Assembly (NCBI GenBank): GCA_039819165.1
Contig: JBCBSM010000001.1
Coordinates: 1,364,001-1,428,000 of the forward strand
Direction of reading: 5' to 3'
Length of the DNA: 64,000 bases
Source: Planctomycetota bacterium
Lineage (GTDB): Bacteria > Planctomycetota > Phycisphaerae > Phycisphaerales > UBA1924
Within the stretch, counting starts at the first letter, position 1, and each line of letters begins with the position of its first letter. The position numbers were made by a program, and so were the translations under genes. Of this stretch, positions 28,240-39,214 are shown piece by piece. The notes below the pieces were generated by a model that was not told the origin of the DNA, made no database searches, and worked only from the letters and a program-made list of their open reading frames with translations.

Positions 28240-28419
28240 CCGCGATTTATCGGACAGCGCACGCGTTGCGGGCGATTGCTGCCGGCCCCCGAGATTGACG
28301 ATCGATCCTCACCGATGCGAGCCCGTTGCGGCGATAGACCCCCGCCCGGGTCGGGCGACGCCGCCCGCCGGACACGCACCCGTATGGCCCCGATGCGCTG
28401 GGGCGGTGGAGGCTCAACC

Positions 28420-29127
28420 ATGTGCACGGACGCGCTGCGGCAGCGGTTCTTCGACGTCCTGGTGACCGGCGATCGCGCCGGCGCCCGGGCGGTGGTCGAC
28501 AAGGCGATGGAGACCGGCGAGTCCGCCGCCGACCTCATCACCGAGCTGTACTGGCCGACGTACGAGCGGATCGAGAAGCTCTTCCGCGGCGACCAGCTCA
28601 GCAAGCTGTGCCACCACTACGCCACGCGGCTGCTCCGCGTGCTGGCCGACCAGACGGCGGGCCTGATCATCCCGCAGGCCTCCAACGGCCGCTCGGTGCT
28701 GGTGTTCTGCGGACCGCGGGACTCGGACGACCTGGCGGGGCAGCTGGCGGTGGATTTGCTTATCGGACGCGGTTTCGAGGTCCGCTACGGCGGCGGCGGC
28801 GTTCCCAACGACGAGGTCATCGCCGAGGTCAAGGAGACCCAGCCCTCGATCCTGCTGATGTTCGCCAGCGGCTCCAACGACCTGCCGCACATCCGCCAGC
28901 TCATCGACACGCTGCACGAGATGGGGGCCTGCCCCGACCTGCAGATCGCGGTTGGCGGGGGCGTCTTCAACCGGGCGGCGGGCCTGGCGGACGAGATCGG
29001 GGCCGACATCAGCGGCGTGGATCCGCTGGACGTGGTCGAGCTGCTGATCGAGGAGCCCACACGCCGCAGCGGCAAGGAGCGGAAGGCCCGGGGCCCTCGG
29101 TCCGGCCAGGCCGTGCGGGCCGCCTGA
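28420..29127 (+). CDS. B12-binding-fold protein lacking the axial histidine
   Basis: A 235-residue cytoplasmic protein with two domains. Residues about 5-85 form a helical cap like the B12-binding-2/MetH cap (LVTGDRAGARAVVDKAM.. then WPTYERIEKLFRGDQ). Residues about 90-215 form a Rossmann B12-binding domain with VLVFCGPRDSDDLAGQLA, GFEVRYGGGGVPNDEV, and VGGGVFNRAAGLADEIGAD. The usual DxHxxG motif, whose His ligates cobalt, reads SDDLAG here, so base-off/His-on B12 binding is not possible. A GGTGGAGG ribosome site precedes ATG 28420. It lies upstream of an ECF sigma gene, so a sensory role is possible but unproven. Confidence 0.8.
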   Translation: MCTDALRQRFFDVLVTGDRAGARAVVDKAMETGESAADLITELYWPTYERIEKLFRGDQLSKLCHHYATRLLRVLADQTAGLIIPQASNGRSVLVFCGPRDSDDLAGQLAVDLLIGRGFEVRYGGGGVPNDEVIAEVKETQPSILLMFASGSNDLPHIRQLIDTLHEMGACPDLQIAVGGGVFNRAAGLADEIGADISGVDPLDVVELLIEEPTRRSGKERKARGPRSGQAVRAA

Positions 29128-29281
29128 GGCCACGGAATCGGAAGTTGGCGCGGGCGGACGGGGTGGTGGCCCCGCCTGAACGTCCAAGAACGACGCCGAT
29201 GGTGGCGGACGGTCCCCGGCGGGGGTGCAACTCCGCGGGGACCTTGCTGTATAGTCTCGGTATCGCGGAGACCCACTCCCC

Positions 29282-29869
29282 ATGGATCGCCTGAGCGAGC
29301 GAGAACTGATCGGCCGCGTGCTGGGTGGCGAGCGCGAGGCGGCGGCCACGCTGATCCGGGCCCACCAGGCCTCGCTCTATGCGTACATGCTTCGGATGTG
29401 CGGCAAGCCCGAGGTGGCCGAGGACGTGGTCCAGGAAGCCTTTGTCCGGGCGCTGACCAACCTGCACCGATTCGATCCGCGGTTCCGGTTCTCGACGTGG
29501 CTGTTCACGATCGCCAAGCGGCTGTACCTGAACGCGGCGCAGAAGTCGTCGCCGGCCTTCGACACCGACCGGGTGGGCATCGCCGCGGGAACGGGCGAGA
29601 CGCCGCACGCCGCCGCCGCGGAGGCCGAGGCGCATGCGGTCGCGCGCAGCGAGCTGGGCGAGGCGCTCGCGATGCTGCCGGAGGTCCAAAGAGAGGTGCT
29701 GGTGCTCTTCCACCAGTGCGATTGGCCCATCGCCCGCATCGCCGAGCACCTGCTCATCCCCGAGGGCACGATCAAGAGCCACCTGCACCGCGGACGGCGG
29801 AAGCTGCGGGCGGCGCTGACGCGGGTACGCCTGCACGCGATGTCTCCCGTGCGGGAGGCGCAGCCATGA
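29282..29869 (+). CDS. ECF RNA polymerase sigma factor
   Basis: A 195-residue sigma-70 family protein of the extracytoplasmic-function type. Region 2 is seen in VVQEAFVRALTNLHRFDPR and FSTWLFTIAKR. Region 4 is seen in LAMLPEVQREVLVLFHQ, IAEHLLIPEGTIKSHLHRGRRKLR. It directs RNA polymerase to a stress or envelope regulon. A -10-like TATAGT lies at 29250-29255, 27 bp upstream of the start. Its stop overlaps the start of the next gene (ATGA), the usual sigma/anti-sigma arrangement. Confidence 0.93.
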   Translation: MDRLSERELIGRVLGGEREAAATLIRAHQASLYAYMLRMCGKPEVAEDVVQEAFVRALTNLHRFDPRFRFSTWLFTIAKRLYLNAAQKSSPAFDTDRVGIAAGTGETPHAAAAEAEAHAVARSELGEALAMLPEVQREVLVLFHQCDWPIARIAEHLLIPEGTIKSHLHRGRRKLRAALTRVRLHAMSPVREAQP

Positions 29870-30822
29870 GCGAACGCATCCCGGAGCGGCAACCCAACGC
29901 CGACGCCATGCCCAACGCCCGGGATCTGGTCGATGCGTTCTTCGATGGCGAACTGGCCGCCGACGAGCGGGGCCCGCTGCAGAGTGCGCTGGCCGACGAC
30001 CCGGAGCTGGCACTCGAGTTCTCACGGACCAGCGAGGCCGTCGCGCTGCTGCGGGCCGAGGGCGCCCGCGAGGCGCTCGACGTCGATCTCTCCGAGCGGG
30101 TGCTGCTGGCCTGCGAGCCCGGGCAGGGCTTCCTGAGCGGGCGGCAGCGGCGGTTCGTGCGGGCGGGCCGCGTGGCGGTGGCGCTCGCGGCGGTTGTGCT
30201 GGCGGCGGGCGTCGTCGTGTGGTACCGCGTGACGCCGGCGGAGCTGAGGCTGACGCCGAGCGAGCGGCCGCTGTCGGGCCTGGTGCCGCAGCTGCAGGAC
30301 GACGCGGGCCAGGTGGGCCGGGCGTCGCCGGTGCTGGCCGAGGGCCTGCGCGAGGCCATCGACGGGGGCGAGCGGGACGCGGTGATGCTGGCGTGGAACC
30401 TGGACTCGGACCCCGTGGCGGCCTTCCCGCTGGCCCGCCGCGACCAGCGTGCGCCCCACGCCGAGGACCCGTTCCTGGCACGGCGCGACCTGGTTGCGGG
30501 CGACGGCCTGCTGCCCTCGACGGCGGGCACCGCGCTCGGCATGCGGTACGCCGATGAGTCCGATCGTCGCCGGCCTCCCTCGCTGGCATCGTCCGTCGAC
30601 GCACCGCCGATGATCGAGCCGCTGCGGATGCGGCCGCGGATGGCGGCGCGGGTGACGCGGTCGTTCGATGCGGGGTCGGACCTGGGCTGGCCCCGGGGCG
30701 GCGCGGCCGACGGCGTGTGGCGGCGGACCTTCGCGGCCCCGCCCAGCGTGCCCTCGGGCGACGCGTTCCGCGCGACGCTGCGGATGTGGGTCGGGGTGCC
30801 GCTCGAGCACCTCCCCGAGTGA
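29866..30822 (+). CDS. Probable anti-sigma factor (transmembrane)
   Basis: A 318-residue protein. The N-terminal cytoplasmic part has the anti-sigma pattern LVDAFFDGELAADERGPLQSAL, like zinc-finger-type anti-sigma domains. One membrane helix lies at about residues 99-118 (VAVALAAVVLAAGVVVWY), followed by an extracytoplasmic domain of about 200 residues. The His-x3-Cys-x2-Cys motif of ZAS anti-sigmas is absent, so no zinc site is expected. It overlaps the sigma gene by 4 bp and is predicted to sequester that sigma at the membrane. The role is inferred from context and architecture. Confidence 0.72.
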   Translation: MSERIPERQPNADAMPNARDLVDAFFDGELAADERGPLQSALADDPELALEFSRTSEAVALLRAEGAREALDVDLSERVLLACEPGQGFLSGRQRRFVRAGRVAVALAAVVLAAGVVVWYRVTPAELRLTPSERPLSGLVPQLQDDAGQVGRASPVLAEGLREAIDGGERDAVMLAWNLDSDPVAAFPLARRDQRAPHAEDPFLARRDLVAGDGLLPSTAGTALGMRYADESDRRRPPSLASSVDAPPMIEPLRMRPRMAARVTRSFDAGSDLGWPRGGAADGVWRRTFAAPPSVPSGDAFRATLRMWVGVPLEHLPE

Positions 30823-30827
30823 ACACC

Positions 30828-32243
30828 ATGCGATACGCCGGCTCGCTGGCCCTCGCGTTGATGCTCGCCCTGGCGGCGCCGGTGCTGGGATCCTCGCCCG
30901 AGTTGCTCTCACGGTTGCCCCGCGAGACCTCGATCGCGATCGCCGTGCGAGATGGCGCGGGCCTGCGTGGGGGCGCGATCGGGCACGCGGTGCAGCGATG
31001 GATGCACGAGCAGGGCGCCCTGGAGTCCTCGCGTCGAGCGTGGGGCGTGCTGGCGCGGCGGCTGGGCGTGGAGGAGGACGTCGCGTTCGACGGCCTGCTC
31101 GGGCGGAGCGCGGCGATCGCATTCGCGAGACGGACGCCGGGGGATGAGCCCGCGTGGCTAGTCGTGGCGGCGGTCGATAGCGCCCTGGATGCGCGGCTGG
31201 CGCGGCGCACCCGGGCGGTGCCGCGGCGGCTGGTGCACGGCCGGGCGGTGCTGGGCCTCGAGGAAGAAGCGTTCCTGCTGGCGACGCTGCCGTCCATGCC
31301 CGACGGGCGGCGGGTGCTGGCGTTCGCACCCGCGGAGTCCGGGTGGCTGCTGTCCCGCACGCTGGCGGTAGCGTCGGGCACGGCCCCGTCGTTGCCGGCC
31401 GAGCAGATCGCCGAGGTCCCCGAGGGCTCGCGGATCAGCGCCTTCGTGCGGGACGAGCCGATGCCCAGCCTGCTGGGGCCGTGGGTGCGCAACCGGCTGC
31501 CGCTGGTGGTGTCGGCGTCGACGCGGGACGCCCACGTCGACGTCCGGTTCCGCACGGCCCGCGGTGCACTGGATAGCGCGCCGCAGCGACCGGCGAGCCC
31601 GCTGCAGCCGGTCGACGAAGCGTTGATGGTCGTCCGCGGGCCGACGGACCTGGCCGTCCGCGGCGTGCTGGACCACGCGGGGCTGGGCGGGGTGCTTCCC
31701 AGCGGCGTGGCGCTCGCCGAGGGCGTCAGCGAGATCCGCGTCGTGCGTGAGGGCGGCGGCACGCTGGAGCTGACCGCCCGGGTGGCCGTCGAGGGCGGCG
31801 CGCCGCGCCGGTTTGCGCGCTTCGAGGCCTTCGCGGGCGAGCTGGTCGAGTTCGACGTCGAGCCCGTGCGGCTGGTGCGGATCCGGGGGCTGAAGGACAC
31901 GCCGGCGTCGCGGGCGCTCTTCGGGCCCGAGTCGTCGCTGGCGTGGACCACCATCGACCACCGCGACGCGACGCGGGACCTGGTGCTGGCGGTCACGCCG
32001 GGGCGGGCCGACGGCCGGCAGACGCCCGCGGTGGCGGCGGTGCTGGGCGTCGCCAGCGGCGGCCCGCTCGACCCCGACGGCTTCAGCGGCCTAGTGCGGC
32101 CCTACGACCTGTGGGCCCGGGTGGCCCACCTGGGCGACGAGGGCGGGCTGCCCGCGCTGGCGGCCCTCTTCGAGAGCGTGGAATGGTCGGCCCACGCCGA
32201 GGGCGATCACCTCGGCGGCTCGGTCGTGCTGCGGCTGCGGTAG
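30828..32243 (+). CDS. Secreted protein of unknown function in the sigma operon
   Basis: A 471-residue protein with signal peptide [18 protein letters not shown]. The mature part begins [17 protein letters not shown] and is rich in alternating beta strands, resembling DUF3352-type proteins that open with a similar 'LP.dt...v.v.d' motif. It begins 5 bp after the anti-sigma stop, so it is probably co-transcribed and possibly part of the signal-sensing module. No catalytic motif is seen. Confidence 0.78.
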   Translation: MRYAGSLALALMLALAAPVLGSSPELLSRLPRETSIAIAVRDGAGLRGGAIGHAVQRWMHEQGALESSRRAWGVLARRLGVEEDVAFDGLLGRSAAIAFARRTPGDEPAWLVVAAVDSALDARLARRTRAVPRRLVHGRAVLGLEEEAFLLATLPSMPDGRRVLAFAPAESGWLLSRTLAVASGTAPSLPAEQIAEVPEGSRISAFVRDEPMPSLLGPWVRNRLPLVVSASTRDAHVDVRFRTARGALDSAPQRPASPLQPVDEALMVVRGPTDLAVRGVLDHAGLGGVLPSGVALAEGVSEIRVVREGGGTLELTARVAVEGGAPRRFARFEAFAGELVEFDVEPVRLVRIRGLKDTPASRALFGPESSLAWTTIDHRDATRDLVLAVTPGRADGRQTPAVAAVLGVASGGPLDPDGFSGLVRPYDLWARVAHLGDEGGLPALAALFESVEWSAHAEGDHLGGSVVLRLR

Positions 32244-32344
32244 CCGGCCCCGGAGCAGCGCTGGGCCCCACCACTGGCGTACTACCCTGTGCTCCGATCC
32301 GGCGCGTGCCGGCGGTCACGCACGCCCCGAGATCCAGAGCACCT

Positions 32345-34219
<1,875 letters not shown>

Positions 34220-34357
34220 ACTTCGGTCGCCACCACCGAGAATCCAAGCTATCATCTCGGCTCCGCCGCGGGACGGGCTTCAAGCCGGGGGCTGCCGCCC
34301 CTGCCCCGGGTCTCGTGCGGAAGATGGTTGGGCCCCTCGATCGGGCCGGGTGAGCGG

Positions 34358-34684
34358 ATGTACGCGATCATCGAGGAATCGGGCGGCCAGCGGAAGGTGG
34401 CCGAGGGCGAGGAGATCCTGATCGACCTCGTCGAGGGCGGCGAGATCGAGAAGGGCAAGGCCATCACCTTCGACAAGGTCCTGGTCATCGGCGAGGCCGG
34501 CGGCGGGGCCAAGGTGGGCACGCCCTTCGTCGACGGCGCGAGCGTGGCGGCCGAGGTCGTCGAGCCCGTGTCCAAGGGCGAGAAGATCTTCATCTACAAG
34601 TACAAGCCCAAGAAGTTCTACCGCCGCAAGACGGGCCACCGCCAGCGCTACACGAAGGTGAAGATCACGGGCCTGAAGGGCTAG
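34358..34684 (+). CDS. rplU: 50S ribosomal protein L21
   Basis: A 108-residue protein matching L21: MYAIIEESGGQRKVAEGEE at the start, KAITFDKVLVIG in the beta barrel, and the rRNA-binding IFIYKYKPKKFYRRKTGHRQ. L21 binds 23S rRNA early in assembly. L27 and obgE, its usual partners, are not next to it. A -10-like TATCAT occurs at about 34250. A repeat and a palindromic hairpin follow the gene. Confidence 0.95.
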   Translation: MYAIIEESGGQRKVAEGEEILIDLVEGGEIEKGKAITFDKVLVIGEAGGGAKVGTPFVDGASVAAEVVEPVSKGEKIFIYKYKPKKFYRRKTGHRQRYTKVKITGLKG

Positions 34685-34697
34685 GTCATTTTCGATC

Positions 34698-34770
34698 GCT
34701 CCGTAGCGGCCGTCCGGCCGCGACGCTCGCTTTCGAACGGCCTCGCCGGAGTGAATCCGGCGGGCCTGAG
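34698..34770 (+). repeat. Two-hairpin interspersed repeat, copy B (downstream of rplU)
   Basis: Structured like copy A at 20748-20818. GCTCCG is followed by the first hairpin GCGGCC-GTCC-GGCCGC (34706-34721), then a variable spacer, then the second hairpin GCCGG-7 nt-CCGGC (34745-34761), then GGGCCTGAGC. Stems are conserved while loops and spacer differ. Confidence 0.65.
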
Positions 34771-34842
34771 CGGACGCACGCGCTACATCTGGATCGAATC
34801 TGCTCTAGCGATCGCCCTGCAGCGCGCGACCGAACGAAAGCG

Positions 34843-34858
34843 CCCGCCGATCGGCGGG
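34843..34858. terminator. Palindromic hairpin between rplU and the convergent gene
   Basis: CCCGCCGATCGGCGGG is a perfect 16-bp palindrome, followed on plus by TGTTCT and on minus by GCGCTTTCG. It sits between convergent genes, so a terminator for one or both is likely, though the T-tracts are weak. Confidence 0.5.
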
Positions 34859-34892
34859 TGTTCTGCGTTGGTGGGTCCGTGCCTGCGCGGAT

Positions 34893-36833
34893 CTACGGGC
34901 AGCCGTTCTCGATCAGTTGGATGGCGGTCATCACGTCCATGAAGTCGAGGGTGCCGACGGGGGCGGCCAGGTCAGCGGTCATGTCGCCGGCGTTGTAGAG
35001 GTTGATGTAGGCCAGCAGGTCGAAGATGTTGAGGCTGCCGTAGCGATCGTCGAGGTCGACCACCGAGCACGGGCCGACGTGGACGACGCGATCGGCGAAG
35101 TCGCCCACGGTGCCCGCCAGGACGGTCGGCGTCCCGCCGCCGGGCCACTCGATGGTGATGGTCACCGCGTCGGCCTCGTCCACGCTCGAGCCCAGGCCGA
35201 AGAAGGCCTCGGCGGGCTCCTGGCCGGCCATGCTGGTGCCGGCGGTCAGGATGCGGGACATGAACAGCGACTCGGCGGCGCCATCGACCTGGACGCGGAC
35301 GACGGTGCCGATGGCGTGGAAGTTGGCGCCGAGCTGCCGCGGGCGGATAGTGAGCCAGCGTGCGTCGGCGGCGTCGAGCGGCTCGTTGCGGAGAATCTGG
35401 AGCTTGGAATCGTCGCAGCCGGTGGCACCGGTGAGCATCAGCGTATGGATGACGTCGAGGTCGCCGTCTCGCTCCAGGTCGGCGGCGACGATGCACGAGC
35501 CACGGTTCTCAGCGTTCAGGTCGGGCGCGGGCATGTCCCAGAAGGCGGGCTGCACGCCCGGATCGGCGGCGTTGATCATCATGCGGGCCAGATCGAGGCA
35601 GTTGTTGAAGCCGTTGGTCATGGCCAGGTCGGTCCAGCCGTCGCGATTGAAGTCCTGGAAGGTGGCGCCCCAGCCCACGCCGAAGTCGCCCGACACGCCG
35701 GCCTCGCGGGCCCGCTCGACGAACTGCACGGGGTCTGCCGAGCGGGCGACGTAGAAGTCGTTGGTGATGGCGCTGTCATCGCTCTTGGCAACGAAGACAT
35801 CGAAGAGGCCGTCGTTGTCGCAGTCGCCCAGCGTGGCGCCCATGTCGTTCTCGGGGATGGGGCTGGTGGCGCCGGCGGCGAAGGTCACGTCGTCGAAGGG
35901 GTTGAGCAGCCGGACGCCGGGGCGGGCGGGGTCCTCGTACGTGCCGGTGTTGAGCCAGAGATGGTTGTGGTCGAAGTCGATGGCGGCGTAGACGTCGAGC
36001 AGGCCGTCCTCGTTGAAGTCGTGCATCAGAATCTGCCAGAAGCTGCCGAAGTGGTCGGTGCCGGGCTCGGGCACGCCGGGCGCCATGGTGGCGATGGTGA
36101 CGTCCTCGAAGCGGCGGCCGCCGGTGGCGTCGCCGGGCACGTTGAGCAGCAGCCGGGCGCCGATCTCGTAGGGCTGGTTCTCGCCGGCCTCCTGCCAGAG
36201 CCCGATCATGACGTCCATGAAGCCGTCGTTGTTGAGGTCGCCCGCGGCGATGCTGCCGGCGTGGCGGCGGAAGATGGGGATCATCGCACCGGGCTGGAAG
36301 GCGGCGTGGTCGCCGAGCATGTCGATGGCGTCGATGCCGGTCTCGGTGCTCACGTCGGCGAACGTGCCGTCGGGCAGCTGGCGATACAGCCTGGGCTGCG
36401 TCCACGCCTCGTCGATCTCGGCGGTGCGCTCGGCGAAGGCGTCGCCGCAGACGATGAGGTCCAGGCGGCGGTCGCCGTCGTAATCGAACCACAGGGCGGC
36501 CCGGTTGCGGGGCTTGGCGGGCAGATCGCATCCCGAAACGCCCACGGCCTGTGCGATCTCGTCGAAGGTGCCGTCGCCGCGGTTGGCGAACAGCAGATCG
36601 CAGTTGCCCTCGCTGTTGGGCACGAACAGGTCGACGTCGCCGTCGTTGTCGAAATCGGCGGCGGCGACGCCCATGGTGTAGCCGTTGGCGGCGGCGTACG
36701 GGTGGGCGGTCACGCCGGCGGCGTCGCTGGCATCGATGAGTTCGAATGGCGTCTGGGCCGTGGCGCTCGCAGCGGCGAGCCCCGTGAGTGCAAGTGCTGT
36801 TGTACCAATAGATAGCGTGTGCTGGGCGAGCAT
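34893..36833 (-). CDS. Secreted FG-GAP/VCBS repeat protein with dockerin-like C-terminus
   Basis: A 646-residue secreted protein (signal TTALALTGLAAASATA). It contains many FG-GAP-type beta-propeller units with Ca-binding DxDxDG loops: DFDNDGDVDLF, DYDGDRRLDL, DLNNDGFMDV, DFNEDGLLDV, DCDNDGLFDV, DFNRDGWTDL, DLERDGDLDV. An ASPIC/UnbV-like strand region (TITIEWPGGGTPTVLAG) follows. The tail (DRYGSLNIFDLLAYINLYNAGDM..) is a dockerin-like module of the same lineage-type as that of the gene ending at 22000. ATG 36833 has GGGGGAT upstream. Such proteins are surface-exposed; the ligand is unknown. Confidence 0.87.
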   Translation of the reverse strand: MLAQHTLSIGTTALALTGLAAASATAQTPFELIDASDAAGVTAHPYAAANGYTMGVAAADFDNDGDVDLFVPNSEGNCDLLFANRGDGTFDEIAQAVGVSGCDLPAKPRNRAALWFDYDGDRRLDLIVCGDAFAERTAEIDEAWTQPRLYRQLPDGTFADVSTETGIDAIDMLGDHAAFQPGAMIPIFRRHAGSIAAGDLNNDGFMDVMIGLWQEAGENQPYEIGARLLLNVPGDATGGRRFEDVTIATMAPGVPEPGTDHFGSFWQILMHDFNEDGLLDVYAAIDFDHNHLWLNTGTYEDPARPGVRLLNPFDDVTFAAGATSPIPENDMGATLGDCDNDGLFDVFVAKSDDSAITNDFYVARSADPVQFVERAREAGVSGDFGVGWGATFQDFNRDGWTDLAMTNGFNNCLDLARMMINAADPGVQPAFWDMPAPDLNAENRGSCIVAADLERDGDLDVIHTLMLTGATGCDDSKLQILRNEPLDAADARWLTIRPRQLGANFHAIGTVVRVQVDGAAESLFMSRILTAGTSMAGQEPAEAFFGLGSSVDEADAVTITIEWPGGGTPTVLAGTVGDFADRVVHVGPCSVVDLDDRYGSLNIFDLLAYINLYNAGDMTADLAAPVGTLDFMDVMTAIQLIENGCP

Positions 36834-36946
36834 GCCGAATCCCCCACGGCGCTCCGCAGCGGTGCTGCGGGAGCGCAGGCTCTCCACGAAGTCGGCATTC
36901 CTCGCGGCGCGATTGTCGCGGAATGCGAACTGCGTGTCAAGACGAA

Positions 36947-37510
36947 CTAGGGCGAGGGGGATGGCGGCGGATCGCCCGTCGGCACGAAGGTGCCCCGCGT
37001 GCGGTCCTTGGCGACGCCCGGGAAGCGCAGGGCCTGGCCGTGGAAGACGCACCAGACGCCGGGCTCGAGCACGGCGGCCGCGAAGAGGGCCTCGGTGAGG
37101 TTCTGCAGGCCGTCGCTCCGCTGCATCGCGAAGGGCCGCATCGCGCCCGTGAGCACGATGGGGGCGGCGGGCCGCGGGAGCTCGTCGTGCAGCCGACGGC
37201 CCGTGTCGGCCAGGGTGTCGGTGCCGTGCAGGATGACCACGCCCGTGGGCCGGTTGGCGAGGGCCTCCCCGGTGGCTTGCACGATGGAGTCGCGGTCGGC
37301 CTCGGTCAGATCGAGGCTGTCCTTGCTCATCAATTCGCGGACCTGGACCTCGGCGTCGGCCAGACGCAGGCGGCGGAGCATCCGCCGGACGATGGAGCGG
37401 TGGTTGGCCAGCTCGCCGGTGAACTCGTCGTAGGTCTTCTCGATCGTGCCGCCGGTGGTGAGGACGGCGATCCGGCGGGCGTGGTCGGCTTGGTTCGCGG
37501 ACGCTGGCAT
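36947..37510 (-). CDS. Short asparaginase/glutaminase-family protein
   Basis: A 187-residue protein that matches only the N-terminal domain of L-asparaginases. The first catalytic-threonine motif TTGGTIEKTYDEF lies near residue 18, and the second motif HGTDTLADTGR lies near 95, followed by PIVLTGAMRPF. The C-terminal domain of the usual enzyme (about 330 residues) is missing and the protein ends in a PPPSPSP tail. Short single-domain asparaginase-like proteins exist in some bacteria and archaea, so this may be functional and not truncated. No signal peptide is seen. Confidence 0.82.
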   Translation of the reverse strand: MPASANQADHARRIAVLTTGGTIEKTYDEFTGELANHRSIVRRMLRRLRLADAEVQVRELMSKDSLDLTEADRDSIVQATGEALANRPTGVVILHGTDTLADTGRRLHDELPRPAAPIVLTGAMRPFAMQRSDGLQNLTEALFAAAVLEPGVWCVFHGQALRFPGVAKDRTRGTFVPTGDPPPSPSP

Positions 37511-37584
37511 GGGCGGATTATCCGCGGTCGATTCCTAGGATTCCGCCAACGGAGCCAGCAGCTCATCATCCGAGCCCCCGCACC

Positions 37585-39027
37585 ATGAGGGATCACGCCG
37601 TGCCGACATCCACCGCCGCCGACGCCCTGACGCAGTACCAGTGGGAGCCGCAGCCCGAGGCGCAGGCCCTGGTCAATCGCCTGCTCGCTCGGGCGAGGGC
37701 CGCGTGCCCGCAGATCGAGAATCTAGCGGGCCGGATGCTCGACGAGACCGCCACCCGCTTCCAGGACTGGGTGGACTTCATCGAGGTCGAGGACGATGCG
37801 GGCATCCGCGATGACCTCGACCGCGTGGGCTTCGAGGCGGCCGAGCGGCCGGGAGCCGAGCAGGCGTTCCACCACCCGGGCGGCATCTTCCCGATGATGC
37901 TGCTGCGGCGTGGCGGCGGCGCGGATCGCGTGGGCCTCAAGGTCGATAGCGTGGCCGACTTCCTGCACGCGTGGCCCGTGATGCTCGATCCGGCCGCGAC
38001 GGGGCGGTCGGCCGAGGTGGACGCGACCATCGAGGGCGGCCCGGGCACAACGCTGCGGATGGCTCGGGCGTTCGCCGGCGGCGGCTGGGAGCTGTGGGCG
38101 GTGGAGCGGCACGGCGACCGCGGCTTCGAGACCCGCGCAACGCAGCCCGCGTTCGCGGCTGCCTGGTTGCGGCACGCCGAGGCCATCTACAACCGCCGCC
38201 GGGACTTCGAAGACGCCGCCGACGGCTTTGCGCACGCGATGGACCTGGTCGACGCGGCCATCGGCGATCTCGGCCGCGACGCGGCGTGCGACCTCTTTTT
38301 CGAGGGCGAGCGGCGGTACTGGATGCGGCGCAACACGGCCGCCCGTGTGCAGTACGCGCGGCAGTGCCGGCTCGGACTGGGCTGGGCCAACCACGACCAC
38401 CACACCTACCGGTCGTCCCGCGAGCAATTCCCGCGGCTGGTCGCGCTGCTCGAGAAGCTGGGCTTCTACTGCCGCGAGCGGTTCTACGCGGGCGCGGAGG
38501 CGGGCTGGGGCGCACAGGTGCTCGAGCAGGACGAGACGGGCATCGTGATCTTCGCCGACGTGGACATGAGCCCCGAGGAGGTCACGGGCGACTTTGCGCA
38601 CGCCGGTTTTGCCCCGCGGGAGGGCGACGAGCTGGGCACGGTCGGCCTGTGGGTGGCGCTGCACGGCGAGGCGGCGATGCAGGCGGGTATGCACCACCTC
38701 GAGTGCATGTTCGACCACCACGCCCTCGTCGAGCAACTCCAGGGCGAGAGCGGCATCGCGACGATGGACCCCTTCACTACCTTCCCCTACCTGCGGCAGG
38801 CCTTCACCGAGGGCGAGCGGTGGATCGTGCCGTCGCACCGGCTGAAGCCGCTGCTGGATCGCGGCACGATCTCACGGGAGCAGGCCGAGCTGTTCGCGAC
38901 CAAGGGCGCCGTGGGCAGCCACCTGGAGAACCTGGAGCGCAACGACGGGTACAAGGGCTTCAACCAGACCGGCGTGAGCGACATCATCGCCCGCACGGAC
39001 GCCCGGAAGCTGGCGGCGACGAGCTAG
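37585..39027 (+). CDS. Conserved-looking cytoplasmic protein, function unknown
   Basis: A 480-residue protein with no signal peptide or membrane helix. It is rich in Trp, His and acidic residues. Two possible blocks are visible: a helical N-terminal part, and a C-terminal part (from about residue 270, starting LGLGWANHDHHTYRSSREQF) with an LEQDETGIVIFADVDMSPEEV strand and a GMHHLECMFDHH cluster. The His-rich DHHTYR and MHHLECMFDHH stretches could bind metal. No family is recognised. Divergent from the asparaginase with 74 bp between starts. Confidence 0.78.
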   Translation: MRDHAVPTSTAADALTQYQWEPQPEAQALVNRLLARARAACPQIENLAGRMLDETATRFQDWVDFIEVEDDAGIRDDLDRVGFEAAERPGAEQAFHHPGGIFPMMLLRRGGGADRVGLKVDSVADFLHAWPVMLDPAATGRSAEVDATIEGGPGTTLRMARAFAGGGWELWAVERHGDRGFETRATQPAFAAAWLRHAEAIYNRRRDFEDAADGFAHAMDLVDAAIGDLGRDAACDLFFEGERRYWMRRNTAARVQYARQCRLGLGWANHDHHTYRSSREQFPRLVALLEKLGFYCRERFYAGAEAGWGAQVLEQDETGIVIFADVDMSPEEVTGDFAHAGFAPREGDELGTVGLWVALHGEAAMQAGMHHLECMFDHHALVEQLQGESGIATMDPFTTFPYLRQAFTEGERWIVPSHRLKPLLDRGTISREQAELFATKGAVGSHLENLERNDGYKGFNQTGVSDIIARTDARKLAATS

Positions 39028-39214
39028 GGAGACGACGGCCGGCGCAACGTGTTCCGCCGCGTGGCCGCTATGTTGGAATGATGGGCCGCTCCCGATCGGA
39101 AGGCTGCGTAGGGGTGCTGGACGTTCTTGCGCTCGCGACGCTCCCGGTTGCCGGCGGCGGCGGCCCGATCACGCTCCTCAGGCTGGCTGCATCCCCGGCT
39201 ATGCAGCGGCCACG

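Noticed and set aside
28240-28419. Cobalamin riboswitch before the B12-fold gene
   Set aside because: No B12-box was seen in the 180 bp upstream.
29009-31996. 995-codon minus-strand ORF
   Set aside because: It is antisense to the sigma, anti-sigma and secreted protein genes. The translation is Ser/Arg/Pro-rich without motifs.
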